In this document: piece after piece, positions 1 to 9,922 of the stretch
Numbering within the stretch: position 1 is the stretch's first letter
Layout of the letters: each line of letters begins with the position of its first letter
From: Phytoseiulus persimilis
Lineage: Eukaryota; Arthropoda; Arachnida; Mesostigmata; Phytoseiidae
Length of the DNA: 64,000 nucleotides
Reading direction: 5' to 3'
NCBI GenBank assembly: GCA_037576195.1
Contig: CM075104.1
Coordinates: 23,762,211-23,826,210 of the forward strand
Made by a program: the position numbers and the translations under genes
Notes under the pieces: model-generated
What the model was told of the DNA's origin: nothing
The model's input: the letters and a program-made list of their open reading frames with translations, nothing else
Database searches by the model: none

Positions 1-80
1 TCATGTTTTCCATCTTCTATCCGCCTCTCATGTCGTTAGTTCGTTAATTTCCCTCACGATGACAACTGTTCTCCGTTTAG

Positions 81-1816
81 CTTTATGGGAATCGGAAGAA
101 AGGCTCAGGATAGCGTAGATATTTCCGTGAGAAATGAGCGTCAATACCGAGGCTCTATTCAAATTTCTTCTAATTTCCAGTTGACAGATAACAAAGGAGA
201 GTTCCCGAGACACCGACTGCGATTCTCTCACATTTTAGGAGAAGGCAATTTCGGACAGGTGAGTTCACTTCATCTCCATGACCAGCGACGTGCTCCACTC
301 CGAGGGCTCCTCAAACACGACAGAAGTCCTCTGGGCAAGACACCGAGTGTCGCACACCCTTGGATTGGTCTTGGGCAAATCATTCATGTTGATAATTTCC
401 CGAAGGTGTGGGCCTGTGAAGCACGAGTTCAGCACCCCTCAGACAAGGAGACCACTTCGATCACCGTCGCGGTGAAAACTTTGAAAGACAACGCGTCACA
501 GGAAGAAAAACGTGACTTCTTGAGTGAATTGTCGATCATGAAACTCCTGGATCCCCACCCGAATATCGTCACACTCCTCGGTTGTTGCACCGAAAAAGGT
601 GAACTGGGTTCTTTGGCCGGAGCCCCGAACGCATTTTTCTTGAATTACGATGGAATTATCAACGAATGTGTTTTCCCAGATCCTCTCTTCGTGATTATGG
701 AATACGTACGCTTTGGAAAACTCCAGACATACCTGAGGGAAAGTCGACCAACCGAGAAAAGGGAGGATGCGAAGCCGTCGCTGACTTCCCTCGAGCTAAC
801 GAAGTTTGCGTACCAGGTTGCCCGCGGCATGGAGTATCTTTCTTCGAAGGTGAGCTGTGGGTCAGAGCCCCGCTGCGTTTCCATGACTTTCCATGAAACA
901 GCTCCGGTTTCGAGCGATGCGTTTCGTTCCGCATCCATTTCCACGCTTCGAGAGTCGAAATTTTGGGCTTCGCCTCGGTAGTGGGTGGGTTCTCGTTGTG
1001 TTTGAATTTCAAAGCTGTCATGACTAGAACCTCACTCACGCCGCGGCGATTCTCACAGCAACTGATATTTGACCTCGGCTCCAGCGCGGACTCCGGTGAG
1101 ATTTACTGAGCGTTCCGATCCGTGATCGATTCCGCACGGAAGAGTCATCACCAATGCGATTACAGGCGATCATCCATCGAGACTTGGCCGCTCGCAATGT
1201 TCTCGTGACCGACACGAAACAATGCAAGGTGTCAGATTTCGGCTTCGCCCGGGACGTGATATCGAACCAAGTTTACGAGAGAAAATCAAACCGAAAGCTA
1301 CCGGTTCGTTGGATGGCCCCTGAGTCGCTGTTTGACAACATTTTCACAACGAAAACCGATGTCTGGTCGTTCGGAGTCCTCTTGTGGGAAATCGTCACAC
1401 TTGGTTGGTGTTTTACAAACGATTGAGGCGTATCTTGATAAAGGAAGAGGGGAAACATAATGGACGACGGAGAAGGGATTTACCGCTTTTTCCATCCGTT
1501 GACAGGTTCCTCGCCGTATCCCGGGATGGATTCAAACGAAGTGATGCGTCGCGTCCGAGACGGTTATCGACTAGAGCGGCCCGATCACTGCAAACGCGAA
1601 ATCTACAACATCATGTCGTATTGTTGGGATGCGAAGCCGACACAGCGACCGTCGTTCACTGAACTTACCCATCTGCTTGAGAAGTTGCTCGTCAGCAAAG
1701 ATGACTACATAGAACTGGAGAGGTTCCCCGACCACGCCTACTACAACGTGTGCCACGACTTGCCCGGGGATCACCCTACTGCTGCTGGTTGGACGGAGAA
1801 CGAGGTTTCGAGCTAG
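81..1816 (+). CDS. Cad96Ca: Receptor tyrosine kinase, Cad96Ca (Stitcher) type; 3' part, 5' end outside the window
   Basis: Cytoplasmic kinase half of a single-pass receptor tyrosine kinase. Exons fitted by splice sites and phase: ~81-258, 406-598, 680-849, 1166-1403, 1506-1816. Visible in order: juxtamembrane EFPRHRLRF, Gly loop [14 protein letters not shown] lysine, [15 protein letters not shown] hinge, catalytic loop [11 protein letters not shown] in [17 protein letters not shown], and the C-terminal tail [15 protein letters not shown], which is the hallmark that separates Cad96Ca-like receptors from FGFR/VEGFR. In Drosophila, Stitcher acts in epidermal wound repair (family knowledge). No signal peptide, ectodomain or membrane segment lies here, so upstream exons must precede the window; acceptors ending at 80 and 180 are both possible for the first exon. 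All catalytic residues are present and I see no internal stop. Stop codon TAG at 1814-1816. Confidence 0.9.
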
Positions 1817-1924
1817 CACTGTTTCTTTGCCATCAGCCTCCGCAGGCTTCCATTCCCCCGCGATTGAGCGGTCTTGCCGAACCGCTTCAATACAGAACTC
1901 GATCGATGCTTAAGGAGGATTGTA

Positions 1925-1930
1925 AATAAA
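1925..1930 (+). promoter_or_regulatory. Polyadenylation signal AATAAA of the Cad96Ca-like gene
   Basis: AATAAA about 110 bp after the stop codon of the kinase gene, on the same strand, with no coding sequence between. Confidence 0.6.
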
Positions 1931-2824
1931 ACCTAGCTATTCGGTGACGACATCTCAACGGTGAAGTCGCACACGTCTGCAACTGCCACTAGTATTGATA
2001 TACACAAATCTCCAATGTAAATATACTCAAGTCGCGGAAGAGCTTGTTCAGTATTTCGACGAGCCGTAAAGAAGTAAACGCCGAGATGACCTTACACGTC
2101 TCGATGTGAATGCAAGTCCATAGGTTCAAGTCAACATCTTCGTAGAGAGAGAGAGAGAGAATAAAGTTATGCGCGTTTGCGACGAAAAAAACTCGAATTC
2201 GTTCCTCGAACAGGATCATCGGGATGCGACCCATACGTGGTATGAAGTTTCCGCAGTAAGATAGAGGGAGATGAGGATGGTCGAATTGTCCGGTCAGGCA
2301 AAAACTGAGAGCAGCTTGCACGGTTTTCAGTGAACTTGACGATTCCACACCCCACCACATTTTGATCCTTGAATCTCGCCCAAGATCCAGAGGTTCAAAC
2401 AGAGGTTTCTGGAATAGATACACTCTATCATACGGATTCGGATCCAGGTCCGGATTTGAGTCGGATACGAACGTTGCGATCATGGACCATTCGGGCTCGT
2501 GGGCCTCAAAATTGCACCTGGCTGTCGACAGACTCTCGGCCAGCAGTCGGAGACCCTGCTCGTCATTAAACATCATGTCCAACGGTGCAAGATGATTTCC
2601 GTCAAGGCACTCGGGACGGTTGCATGACCCTTCACGTTGACCCCACTGGGCACGTAAAAAAAAACCCAAGGAGCCACCTGAGGGTCCCGCTCCAGAAGTT
2701 CCGTAATTTCCTACACCATCAGAGTCGAGTCAGAGAGGAGTGATCCCCGAAGCCGATAATCTCGATGAAGTACTCATGGCTCATGGAAAGAATATTCAGA
2801 CAACTCTGACATCCCAAATGCGAG
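1931..2824. other. Gene-free stretch with a GA microsatellite
   Basis: No exon that I can support. A (GA)n run lies at about 2143-2160. A minus-strand reading frame of 226 codons covers 1989-2669 but has no recognisable domain and its last third looks random, so I do not call it a gene. Confidence 0.5.
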
Positions 2825-3355
2825 ATGCCAAGATTCGACGACCTTGTGAAGATGTTGTTCTCATCCGCGGCTTTGCAGGAAGCTCTTGCATGGCTATCCA
2901 GGAGGGGAATGGACGTCAATACGGAAGGTGGCTGTTCTGGTCTTCAATCAGCGGTGCTAGAAGGCCAAAAGAGGGTCGTCCTGATTCCGCTTCAGAATGA
3001 ACGAGTCAATGCCAACCCGAGAGAAACTGAAGAGAGCTTCACGGCTCTCCACTGAGTGCTGATTATAGGCCGGACGGCGATATTTGAGCGGTAGCAGGAG
3101 AGAGCGGGATCCGATGTGAACCTGCAAGCGGACATGGACGGTGTCACCTCTCTTGGAAATGCGCGACAAGCTAGTCTCACGGGGCTCATCATGTTTCGAC
3201 CAAACGAGGTATCCGTGATACTGCTCGAACGCCGCTTCAGCAGCTCTGATCTCTCAATTGGAGCGAGTGTCTCATCTGCCGTCAGTTCTTGCTCACAGAA
3301 CTCCTTCCCCTCCTCAATGTGTATGAAATGCGAAGATCTAGGAAAGTACATCTAA
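2825..3355 (+). pseudogene. Ankyrin-repeat gene remnant with two in-frame stops
   Basis: One frame reads through 2825-3355 apart from TGA at 3053-3055 and TAG at 3092-3094. The translation keeps ankyrin-repeat spacing: ALAWLSRRGMDVNT, then SAVLEGQKRVVLI..NERVNANPRE..SFTALH, then GSDVNLQADMDGVTSL..ARQASL. The repeat consensus (TPLHxAA..G....V..LL..GADVN) is eroded at several positions. No start codon context or splice sites make a plausible intact gene. It is on the strand opposite to the neighbouring ANKRD54 and is not a copy of it. Most likely a decayed ankyrin gene; an intron removing both stops cannot be fully excluded. Confidence 0.55.
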
Positions 3356-4063
3356 ATGAATGAAAATCCAACATCTGTTTCTTTGTTTGTTTGCCCTCAA
3401 TGAACTCCTCCGGTATCGATCAGATCGACGTGGAACCAACGGCAGGTTGTGGAGAGATTCACAAGGAAGGACACATCTTAGCCCCGCTCCGAATTCTTTC
3501 AATCACTATATCAATACTTTTTGAGTGCGAAGATAGCTATGTTCGATCTTGCTGTGACCATTTCCGGTGTCAGATTCATCCTAACTGCGGTCAGCTGGAC
3601 GCCTCATCACTCTAGAAGTAGGAATTTCGGAGTCTGATTGCAAGCAGAGATTGAAATCAATGCTTCAAGGTACGGAATCATGATGAGTCGGACGACCCGA
3701 TATTGACCCCAGATCATATGGATAATGAGGACCGCATACAATTCCAGGAAGTAGGGAAGCTTAGAAAATTGGCTCAGCTCCAGACCAGGCGTGACACCAG
3801 TTCTGCGATACGTGGTTCGATAAAAAAAATAAAAAGCTCGAAGTCCTGCGGTAAATTGTCTCTGCTCTTATTCAGGACAGGTTCATATAAGGGGATTGGT
3901 GTAGTGTACAATTTTTTCCCAAGGATCCACTTCAAACTCGTATAAAGTATGAGTTTCCCAAGTCACTGCGCTGATTTCTCCGCGCATCTCTTTCTCGCGT
4001 TGAGCCTTTGCAGGGTTCTCCCCAAAACTCTCCCGCATGGAGAGTCGACAAAAGACCGCAGAA
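3356..4063. other. Intergenic stretch, nothing recognised
   Basis: Several short open frames on both strands (for example 3391-3615) show no domain, no codon bias I can trust and no splice logic. It lies downstream of the ANKRD54 stop codon (minus strand) and so includes that gene's 3' UTR. Confidence 0.5.
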
Positions 4064-5243
4064 TCAGAGTTGCAAATGCTGCAGGGAGGCCAGGACATCG
4101 GAGACATCCGAGCTGAACTGCTTGCTTGTCGTCGATGCTGAGATTCGTTCTTTGAATGATCCTAAGATGTTGGCGGATGTATCGCCTCTGCGCTTGAGGA
4201 AGAGATGGATGCAGTGTATCATCTGCAAGAAAAAAACCGAACATTTGAATGGTTACTGTCGACATTCGCACGGTCACTGTCGACATTTGCCCTGTAAACT
4301 CGTGTCATTCGAGTCGGTTCGTCAAGATGCTTGACTCACCCTTATTGTTTCCTGGCGGACGCTTGGCGTGACCTCACTCGTCCGACTCGCTTCCAGGATG
4401 ACTTTCATCCGACTTTTAGCCAGTTCTACGGGATTCCTTCCAGATCTGTCCAACGCCGTGATGTCACTGCCATGGCGCAGTAGTTCTAGGATTGCTGAGC
4501 TGTTGTTGATACATATAGCTGTAAATCGAGGAAACGATTCGGTTAGCCGATGCGGAAGCTCCAAACCAGCTCAAAGTCGATGAGATGCGCACCCAGATGG
4601 AGAGGGGTATTGCCGGCCATGTCTTGCGCGTTGGGATCTGCGCCTCGACTCAGGAGCAGTTGAACCAAGTCGCCGCTCCCGCGGTGGGTAGCGGCGAAAT
4701 GTAAGGCTGTTCGCCTTCGCGAGTCTTCTCCACGTATGTTCGCCCCACTGTCGAGCAGCGTTTGGCACTTTTCCCGATCATTCGCAGCGGCAGCTTCAAG
4801 GAGGGCTCCGTCATCTGAAACAAGAAGAATCAGTGAGAAGAACTCGAGACGAGCTCCTGAAGGGTCGAACCGCCGTTATTTGCCGAATCAACACATAATG
4901 ATCGAGGAGGTGATTCAAGACATACCGCATTTCCTCGGGCTCCTCCGAGAGTATATCTTCTGCGATCGATAAGATCTTGCGCGGTTTTGACGAGTGGTGA
5001 TTTTGCCACCCTGTTTATAATAGAAAATGGTCATATTGTAGATTAGGAACGCTCCTTCGACAGCACTGCAGGAAACAGCGCCACCTCTGCATACCAAAGT
5101 ATTTTGCGAGACGCACTCACCGCTGACGAGACTCCGCCTGGCGGTGGGTGTTCAATCATTTTTCTGAAATCAGTCAGACGCTTCGCTGCGGCATCAGCCC
5201 GGGAGGTTGATGGCCTGTTTTCTTCGACAGCTTCTGTGTCCAT
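4064..5243 (-). CDS. ANKRD54: Ankyrin repeat domain protein 54 (ANKRD54)
   Basis: Five exons on the minus strand: 5243-5121, 5010-4926, 4814-4593, 4518-4340, 4222-4064, summing to 768 nt (255 residues plus stop), with phases 0, 1, 1, 0 agreeing at every junction. Three ankyrin repeats are clear: LLDSGANIRGEDSRRRTALH, LLLSRGADPNAQDMAGNTPL and LLRHGSDITALDRSGRNPVE, followed by the family's C-terminal helical tail (MIHCIHLFLKRRG ... DVSDVLASLQHLQL). A basic stretch before the repeats (KITTRQNRARSYR) matches the nuclear-localisation region of the vertebrate protein, which shuttles between nucleus and cytoplasm and binds Lyn/HCLS1 (family knowledge). The start MDTEAVEENRP is the best Met; the reading frame is open further upstream and an acceptor at 5272 could mean a 5' UTR intron. 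Shorter than human (300 aa). Confidence 0.85.
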
Positions 5244-5313
5244 TTGTTGAGGTCTCGGTAACTCGACCACCTGCAGATACAATGGAATAGTCTGTTGAGA
5301 TGAGGGAAGCTCG

Positions 5314-5954
5314 TCAATTCGTATGTTCAGCGCAGCCTCTCGGCGGTGGGTTACAAGGGTAGATTGAGAGCGGTCGGTCAGCGCTATGCTGTCCGAGGAT
5401 AAGAAGCGTGGAAGATCTCCTCGAGTCGTTGCCACTGATCATGTACCGGAATTTCTCATCCAGTCTCTCGACTTGCTCAAAACGATTAGTCAAAGCTCTC
5501 AAAACCTTCATGTGAGTTCTGATTGTGACGTTGACGGATCCTCTCGAGAAGTTTCTCAAATGAAGTCATACAATTTTACAGCCTCAAGATTCTTGGAACC
5601 TCCCGGTGGGCTTGAGTTCAGCGAAACGATCCGAGAGCACCTTGTTTTTCCTTCATGTTCCGTAGGCGTCCGGATGCTCACCTTAACTTCTTGTGGGGGC
5701 AAGTCAGCTGAAGCTGGAGCATCCGTGATTCCCTCATCGAGCTGATTCCCAAGAAGGATCATAACGATTAGAAGCCTCCATCAACTTTGGCGTGGATGAG
5801 GTACGTTGAAATTCCCCTCGAAACATGTCTCCAGCAACGGAACGGACTCACCTGATGATGGTGAAGTCTGGGCGACTCGACGCTCATGGTGACACTTCCA
5901 TCCGAATCTGTTTCCACTCCAGAGTCGTGTCTCTGGCGGCTAGCCATTGTGCAA
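5314..5954 (-). CDS. Hypothetical small protein, spliced
   Basis: I do not recognise a family. A minus-strand model fits phase throughout: exon with ATG at 5954 (MASRQRHDSGVETDSDGS..., ending at a GTGAGT donor near 5859), exon near 5738-5681 (LDEGITDAPASADLPPQEVK, flanked by AG and GTGAGC), and a last exon starting VLRALTNRFEQVERLDEKFR near 5515 and running to a stop at 5314. The product would be acidic and Ser/Asp-rich at the N-terminus and helical, coiled-coil-like in the third exon. It lies just upstream of ANKRD54 in the same direction. The third acceptor has a weak pyrimidine tract, so the model is tentative. Confidence 0.35.
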
Positions 5955-6641
5955 TCGGAGCGAAGCTGTCTGGGTGCTGCAGAAGCCGCACGGAGACATT
6001 CGAAATAACCAAAACGCTAGGTAAGCGCTCTGCTATCGAGGCCAATACGAGAATATACGATCACCATGGAGGTCATAGACCAAGCGCAATCATTCAGGCG
6101 CCGCAACTGCTCGCTCTCAGTAACTTGCAAGTTTTGTTGACTGTTGATTTTATTCCGCAAAGGAACAGCCCGGATATCCTCATCCTCCTTCCGTCGTTTA
6201 ACTAGGACTCGGAAGCTCATCAGCGGCTCCGGGAGTGGGGCTGCAGCGGCGCCTGCCTCTCAACGCGCGCATTCAGAGTCCTGAGTCCTGGGGTTGATCA
6301 CGCATGTAGCTTAGGCGTGAGTCATTGCTCCACCGGGAGACTTACTTCCGTAGGAGCAGGGTATCTTTCGGGACCAGGCATTTTCGTGATTCCCAATACA
6401 GCCGGACTGAGAGGATCAATAATGTGTGGCTATCTTATAGAATGCGGGGGGAAGGAGGGGGGAAACGCGTCAGCTGTCTGAACACAATCCAGGACCTTAA
6501 TGGATCCAGACGACTTTTGGGGCCCGCGTAGAATCATGTTTCGCCTGTGATGCCCGCTCTTCGACTTGAGCATCAGCTTCTAACTAGGACGGACGATATC
6601 TTGTCCGGTAAGAAGCCATCTCCACCCCTGCACCCAATCAA

Positions 6642-6893
6642 TCAATCAATTTCTCCCGAGCTCTGTCCTGGGTGGGAATCCTTCACTGGTAGCTTTTCTC
6701 GAACTCCACAGTCCGGAATTATTCCTTGGAATTTGACGTCATGCGAAACGACGACCTTGTGCGCTTCTGCTGAATTTCCTCCGTAGCTCTCGTCGCCATG
6801 ACAGCCCAAGAACCAGCTTCTCATAACCTTCTTGTGCATCTCAGAGATTTGCAGGAAAAACTTGCGTTGATGCGGGCTTTTTTCATGATCCAC
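6642..6893 (-). mobile_element. Ty1/Copia pol fragment, integrase C-terminal region
   Basis: The translation WFLGCHGDES...EAHKVVVSHDVKFQG follows the Copia pattern FLGY.GD..YR...E..KVVVSRDVKF found just after the integrase core. The flanking sequence does not continue the polyprotein, so this is a short, isolated fossil. Confidence 0.45.
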
Positions 6894-7590
6894 AACTAAT
6901 TCGGTGCGGAAACCTCGATGGAAGCCTCCCCATAACGGTTCCGGATGTGGCTTGCTGTCCTGCTTTCTCTTCTCGAAGCTGGTGGGGAGTAAATTCCTCA
7001 GTTGGCGTGCTGGAATCTGCGAGCAATCTCGCCCAGATCACGATTTTCTCTCTCGCTGCCCACATTCAGCTCGGGCTTTGTGAGGCTCTCAACCTCAAGA
7101 AGATTTCCGCCTCCAGAATCCGTCCAACATTTCCATCGTTGAGCGCTCCATCATCATTGGCTGGGAACTCATGAATCTTGAGCCCAACGAATTCGCAAGC
7201 GCGATCACCTTCTCCAACTTCGCTGACACCTCTGACTTGCGCTTCGAGAAGTTCTCTACTTCATTTGACTAAAGAGCTGAAGATGTATTTGAGAGGGGCG
7301 TATACTCCGACCGGGGTCCTCACTGATACTTCAGGCTAGTCGAATTCGGCTTCGAAAGCATAGCGATAGGACTCGTCACCGTGAATAAGATTTCTTCGAT
7401 AACAGTGGTAGTTATCATAGCTTCTATTTCAGAGGGCTTCTATTCCAAAGAAACTTTCATTTCAGGGTTCACGGTACGCCGAAAAGAGACATTCGAAAAC
7501 AGACGTATTGTCTCAGGAAGCCTCACCGTGGAGGCACCGTTCAACAGCTGAGACGGGGAAGGTTACACAGAATGTCAATCGCATAACGGA

Positions 7591-7631
7591 GAGTTCCCCC
7601 TCGAGCCAGGGGGAACTCCTCCCCCTGGCTC
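7591..7631. repeat. Two mutually exclusive perfect hairpins
   Basis: Stem 1 pairs 7591-7601 (GAGTTCCCCCT) with 7608-7618 (AGGGGGAACTC): 11 bp, 6-nt loop. Stem 2 pairs 7603-7614 (GAGCCAGGGGGA) with 7620-7631 (TCCCCCTGGCTC): 12 bp, 5-nt loop. Both use the same middle strand, so only one can form at a time. No gene is assigned on either side within several hundred bases. Confidence 0.6.
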
Positions 7632-8278
7632 CTGAAGGATACGTAATCGGGAACAAAGGCCGTGGCCAAGAAGTCTGTCGCGGCCCTCTCTGCGGACGAC
7701 GTATCATTTCATGCGAAAATAATAGAGCCGTCCCTGTATAATTGGCGCCGCCTGAACTCGCAAACTTCGTATTCGACGGAGCTTTTCCGACAATTTGGAC
7801 AGGACGGCTCTCCAGTGAAGGACGGAAGGTGCGCACTTTCCGGTTAGCTGTGTTGCACGTTTCGCGAATCGACGAGCGACAGTCCGCGTCTTTGCGGTTC
7901 AGAGTTCCGGTGATTCTCAGTTATCCACGCCAACAGATCATCTGGTGACATGGGTGAGCATCAAATCCAAAGTTTTTGCAATAAGATAAAACTGCCCACG
8001 ACGGGCTCTGCACTGAGCCCCTTTGGTGTGCCCAATTTCCCATTCTGCGAGCTCTTGCGGTCTGCCGCTCCCGTTCAGTCTTCGGTGCTTCTCGAGGTCG
8101 AAGAAAATATCATTTGGAGGATTTTCATCGCGCGATACTCCGGGTTGAAAACCGCATGAGGTAGTTACGCTCACCGTCTCGAACGTTTGCGCATGTCTGT
8201 TGGGTGGCAGTTGAGGGAAGCGAGGGAGCCGCCATTGGCGTTCGGTGTTCGGATGTTGGCGACTGTGCGGTTGTCTTG

Positions 8279-9922
8279 ATGGGCACATGCTATTCGTGCA
8301 ATAGCCGTCACAGTACGCCGCAGCAACAGAAGAACCGAGTAGCTCCTCTGTCTCTTGGATCCGTTCCCCAGTCACCATCTGAGCTGGAGTCGCCGGGCTG
8401 CGCGTCGGACACAATCCCCACGGATTGTTGCGTGGCGGTGGCAGCATCATCGAGCGGATATGTGACCGGCAAAAGTCCATTGGACACTTCTGCGAGCCGA
8501 TACTCGGACTCGACGTGGACCAGTGAGAACCACCCGGACTTCCCGTCGTTGACGACTCAAAGCCGCCCCGCTTTCGACCGGGGGCCCGGCAAGATGTCGT
8601 CCACAACGAAGAAGAGTCTCTTCGACACTCCCCAGCTGCCGCAGACTCTGAAATGTGACTTGAACCTCAACAATCGCCCGCGTTTGACCAGTGATTACGC
8701 ACAAGCCACACAAGTCAAGCTCCTCCATAGTCAGCCCCAAAGTTACGCAACTCGGCGGGGCATACTGTCGTATCGGAGGCTCGAACCCATGTTTCCGAAG
8801 GTGGAGGTCCGAAATAGTACGGCCATGGACTCAAGCACCGTCGTCCCCGACTCGAATGCTAATGGGGCCGAACCTGCGACGGTCAACTCCGTGCCAGCTA
8901 GAACTTTTTTCCATCCGTCAGACATCAAGAACGATCAGGAAGCCATCACGTCCGTCCTCGAGTTCTTGAAGTCTCCGACTGCGGCTTTACTGGGCAACCA
9001 TAACTCGCAACCGGTGGACAACAACGCGAATTCCGAGCGTTCCAAGCTAGGAACTCCGAGAGCTATACGACCCACCACGCTGGACAACTTGAAACCGTGC
9101 ACGCCTAAAATGCCTGTGAAAGTTGTCCGCCCCGCGCCTGGCGTGCCGCCCGCTAATGACGTAGTGCCAGGATATCAGAGTCCCCTGTGCTGTCGCAGAT
9201 CCGCGGTTCAGCGCGGAGAGCTGGCGGCGAAACGCAGGGACCCCAGTCCCTCGAAACGGCAGACGAGTCCTTTGAGGGCTGTCGACAACAACAACGATAG
9301 CAACGCGCAGAGTAGACGCTGTTCAAGCCCTGTGAGACAGGCATCTGCCGCGAGCAGAGCATGGAGTCCCGTGAAAACTGAAAGATTTTTCAGTCGGGAT
9401 CTATACCTTCAGCGTCAGAAGAGCCCGGCGAGAGACATGGAACGTCAAGTCACAACCGCCGCGTCACCCAAGGCGAGCCCGATCAAGAGCCCCGCCAAGA
9501 CCCCGTTGTCACACCAGAGTTCTGCGAGCTTGAACTCGGATATTCTGGAACGGGTCGAGGGTCTCATCGATGACGACTTCGTGGATCAGCCCAGTCTGAT
9601 GGCATCTTCGAAAAACAGTTTGGACTCGGAAACAAGCCGATGCAGCGTGAACTTGAACCTGGGAATGAATAGGAGCATGCTAATGTACCACGAACTTGCC
9701 AGGATCAAGGAGCAACTGCTCATCCTACGAACGACTCTCGAACATTGCGTAGACGAAACCGGCGACGACGACCTACGACGGCAGATCGTTTTACTGAACG
9801 AGGAGCTGAAGGATCGAGATGCCACTATCAGAAAACTCCAACAAGAAATCTCCAACAAGAAGACTCCCGTCATGCCGGAGCGTCTTCCTGTGAAGAATGT
9901 CGCCGTGCAGACTAATTCGTGA
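8279..9922 (+). CDS. Unrecognised intronless Ser/Pro-rich protein with N-terminal MGTC and C-terminal coiled coil
   Basis: A single open frame of 547 codons from ATG at 8279; the frame is open a little upstream but only with a GTG codon. I do not recognise the family. The N-terminus MGTCYSCNSRHS fits an N-myristoylation plus palmitoylation signal. The middle is low-complexity, rich in Ser, Pro, Asn and basic residues, with repeated SP dipeptides (DPSPSKRQTSPLR, CSSPVRQ, WSPVKTE, KASPIKSPAKTP), typical targets of proline-directed kinases. Two short ordered stretches may bind partners (SLFDTPQLPQTLKCDLNL and AITSVLEFLKSPTAALLG). The last ~90 residues form a coiled coil (ELARIKEQLLILRTTLEH, LRRQIVLLNEELKDRDATIR) ending in VAVQTNS. 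A cytoskeleton- or membrane-associated scaffold is a reasonable guess, nothing more. Coding potential is convincing because the antisense and other frames are broken. Confidence 0.75.
   Translation: MGTCYSCNSRHSTPQQQKNRVAPLSLGSVPQSPSELESPGCASDTIPTDCCVAVAASSSGYVTGKSPLDTSASRYSDSTWTSENHPDFPSLTTQSRPAFDRGPGKMSSTTKKSLFDTPQLPQTLKCDLNLNNRPRLTSDYAQATQVKLLHSQPQSYATRRGILSYRRLEPMFPKVEVRNSTAMDSSTVVPDSNANGAEPATVNSVPARTFFHPSDIKNDQEAITSVLEFLKSPTAALLGNHNSQPVDNNANSERSKLGTPRAIRPTTLDNLKPCTPKMPVKVVRPAPGVPPANDVVPGYQSPLCCRRSAVQRGELAAKRRDPSPSKRQTSPLRAVDNNNDSNAQSRRCSSPVRQASAASRAWSPVKTERFFSRDLYLQRQKSPARDMERQVTTAASPKASPIKSPAKTPLSHQSSASLNSDILERVEGLIDDDFVDQPSLMASSKNSLDSETSRCSVNLNLGMNRSMLMYHELARIKEQLLILRTTLEHCVDETGDDDLRRQIVLLNEELKDRDATIRKLQQEISNKKTPVMPERLPVKNVAVQTNS

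Larger units (their letters stand above)
5955..8278. other. Intergenic region with a Copia fragment and paired hairpins
   Basis: No host gene supported. Holds a Copia-like pol fragment (6642-6893, minus) and two overlapping hairpins (7591-7631). A minus-strand frame at 6220-6017 has a charged, helix-like translation but no family match. The final part is presumably the 5' flank of the gene starting at 8279. Confidence 0.5.

Noticed and set aside
1989-2669. 226-codon minus-strand ORF downstream of the kinase gene
   Set aside because: No domain, no good start, and its 3' third crosses a GA microsatellite; considered as an ankyrin-type gene but repeats could not be aligned.
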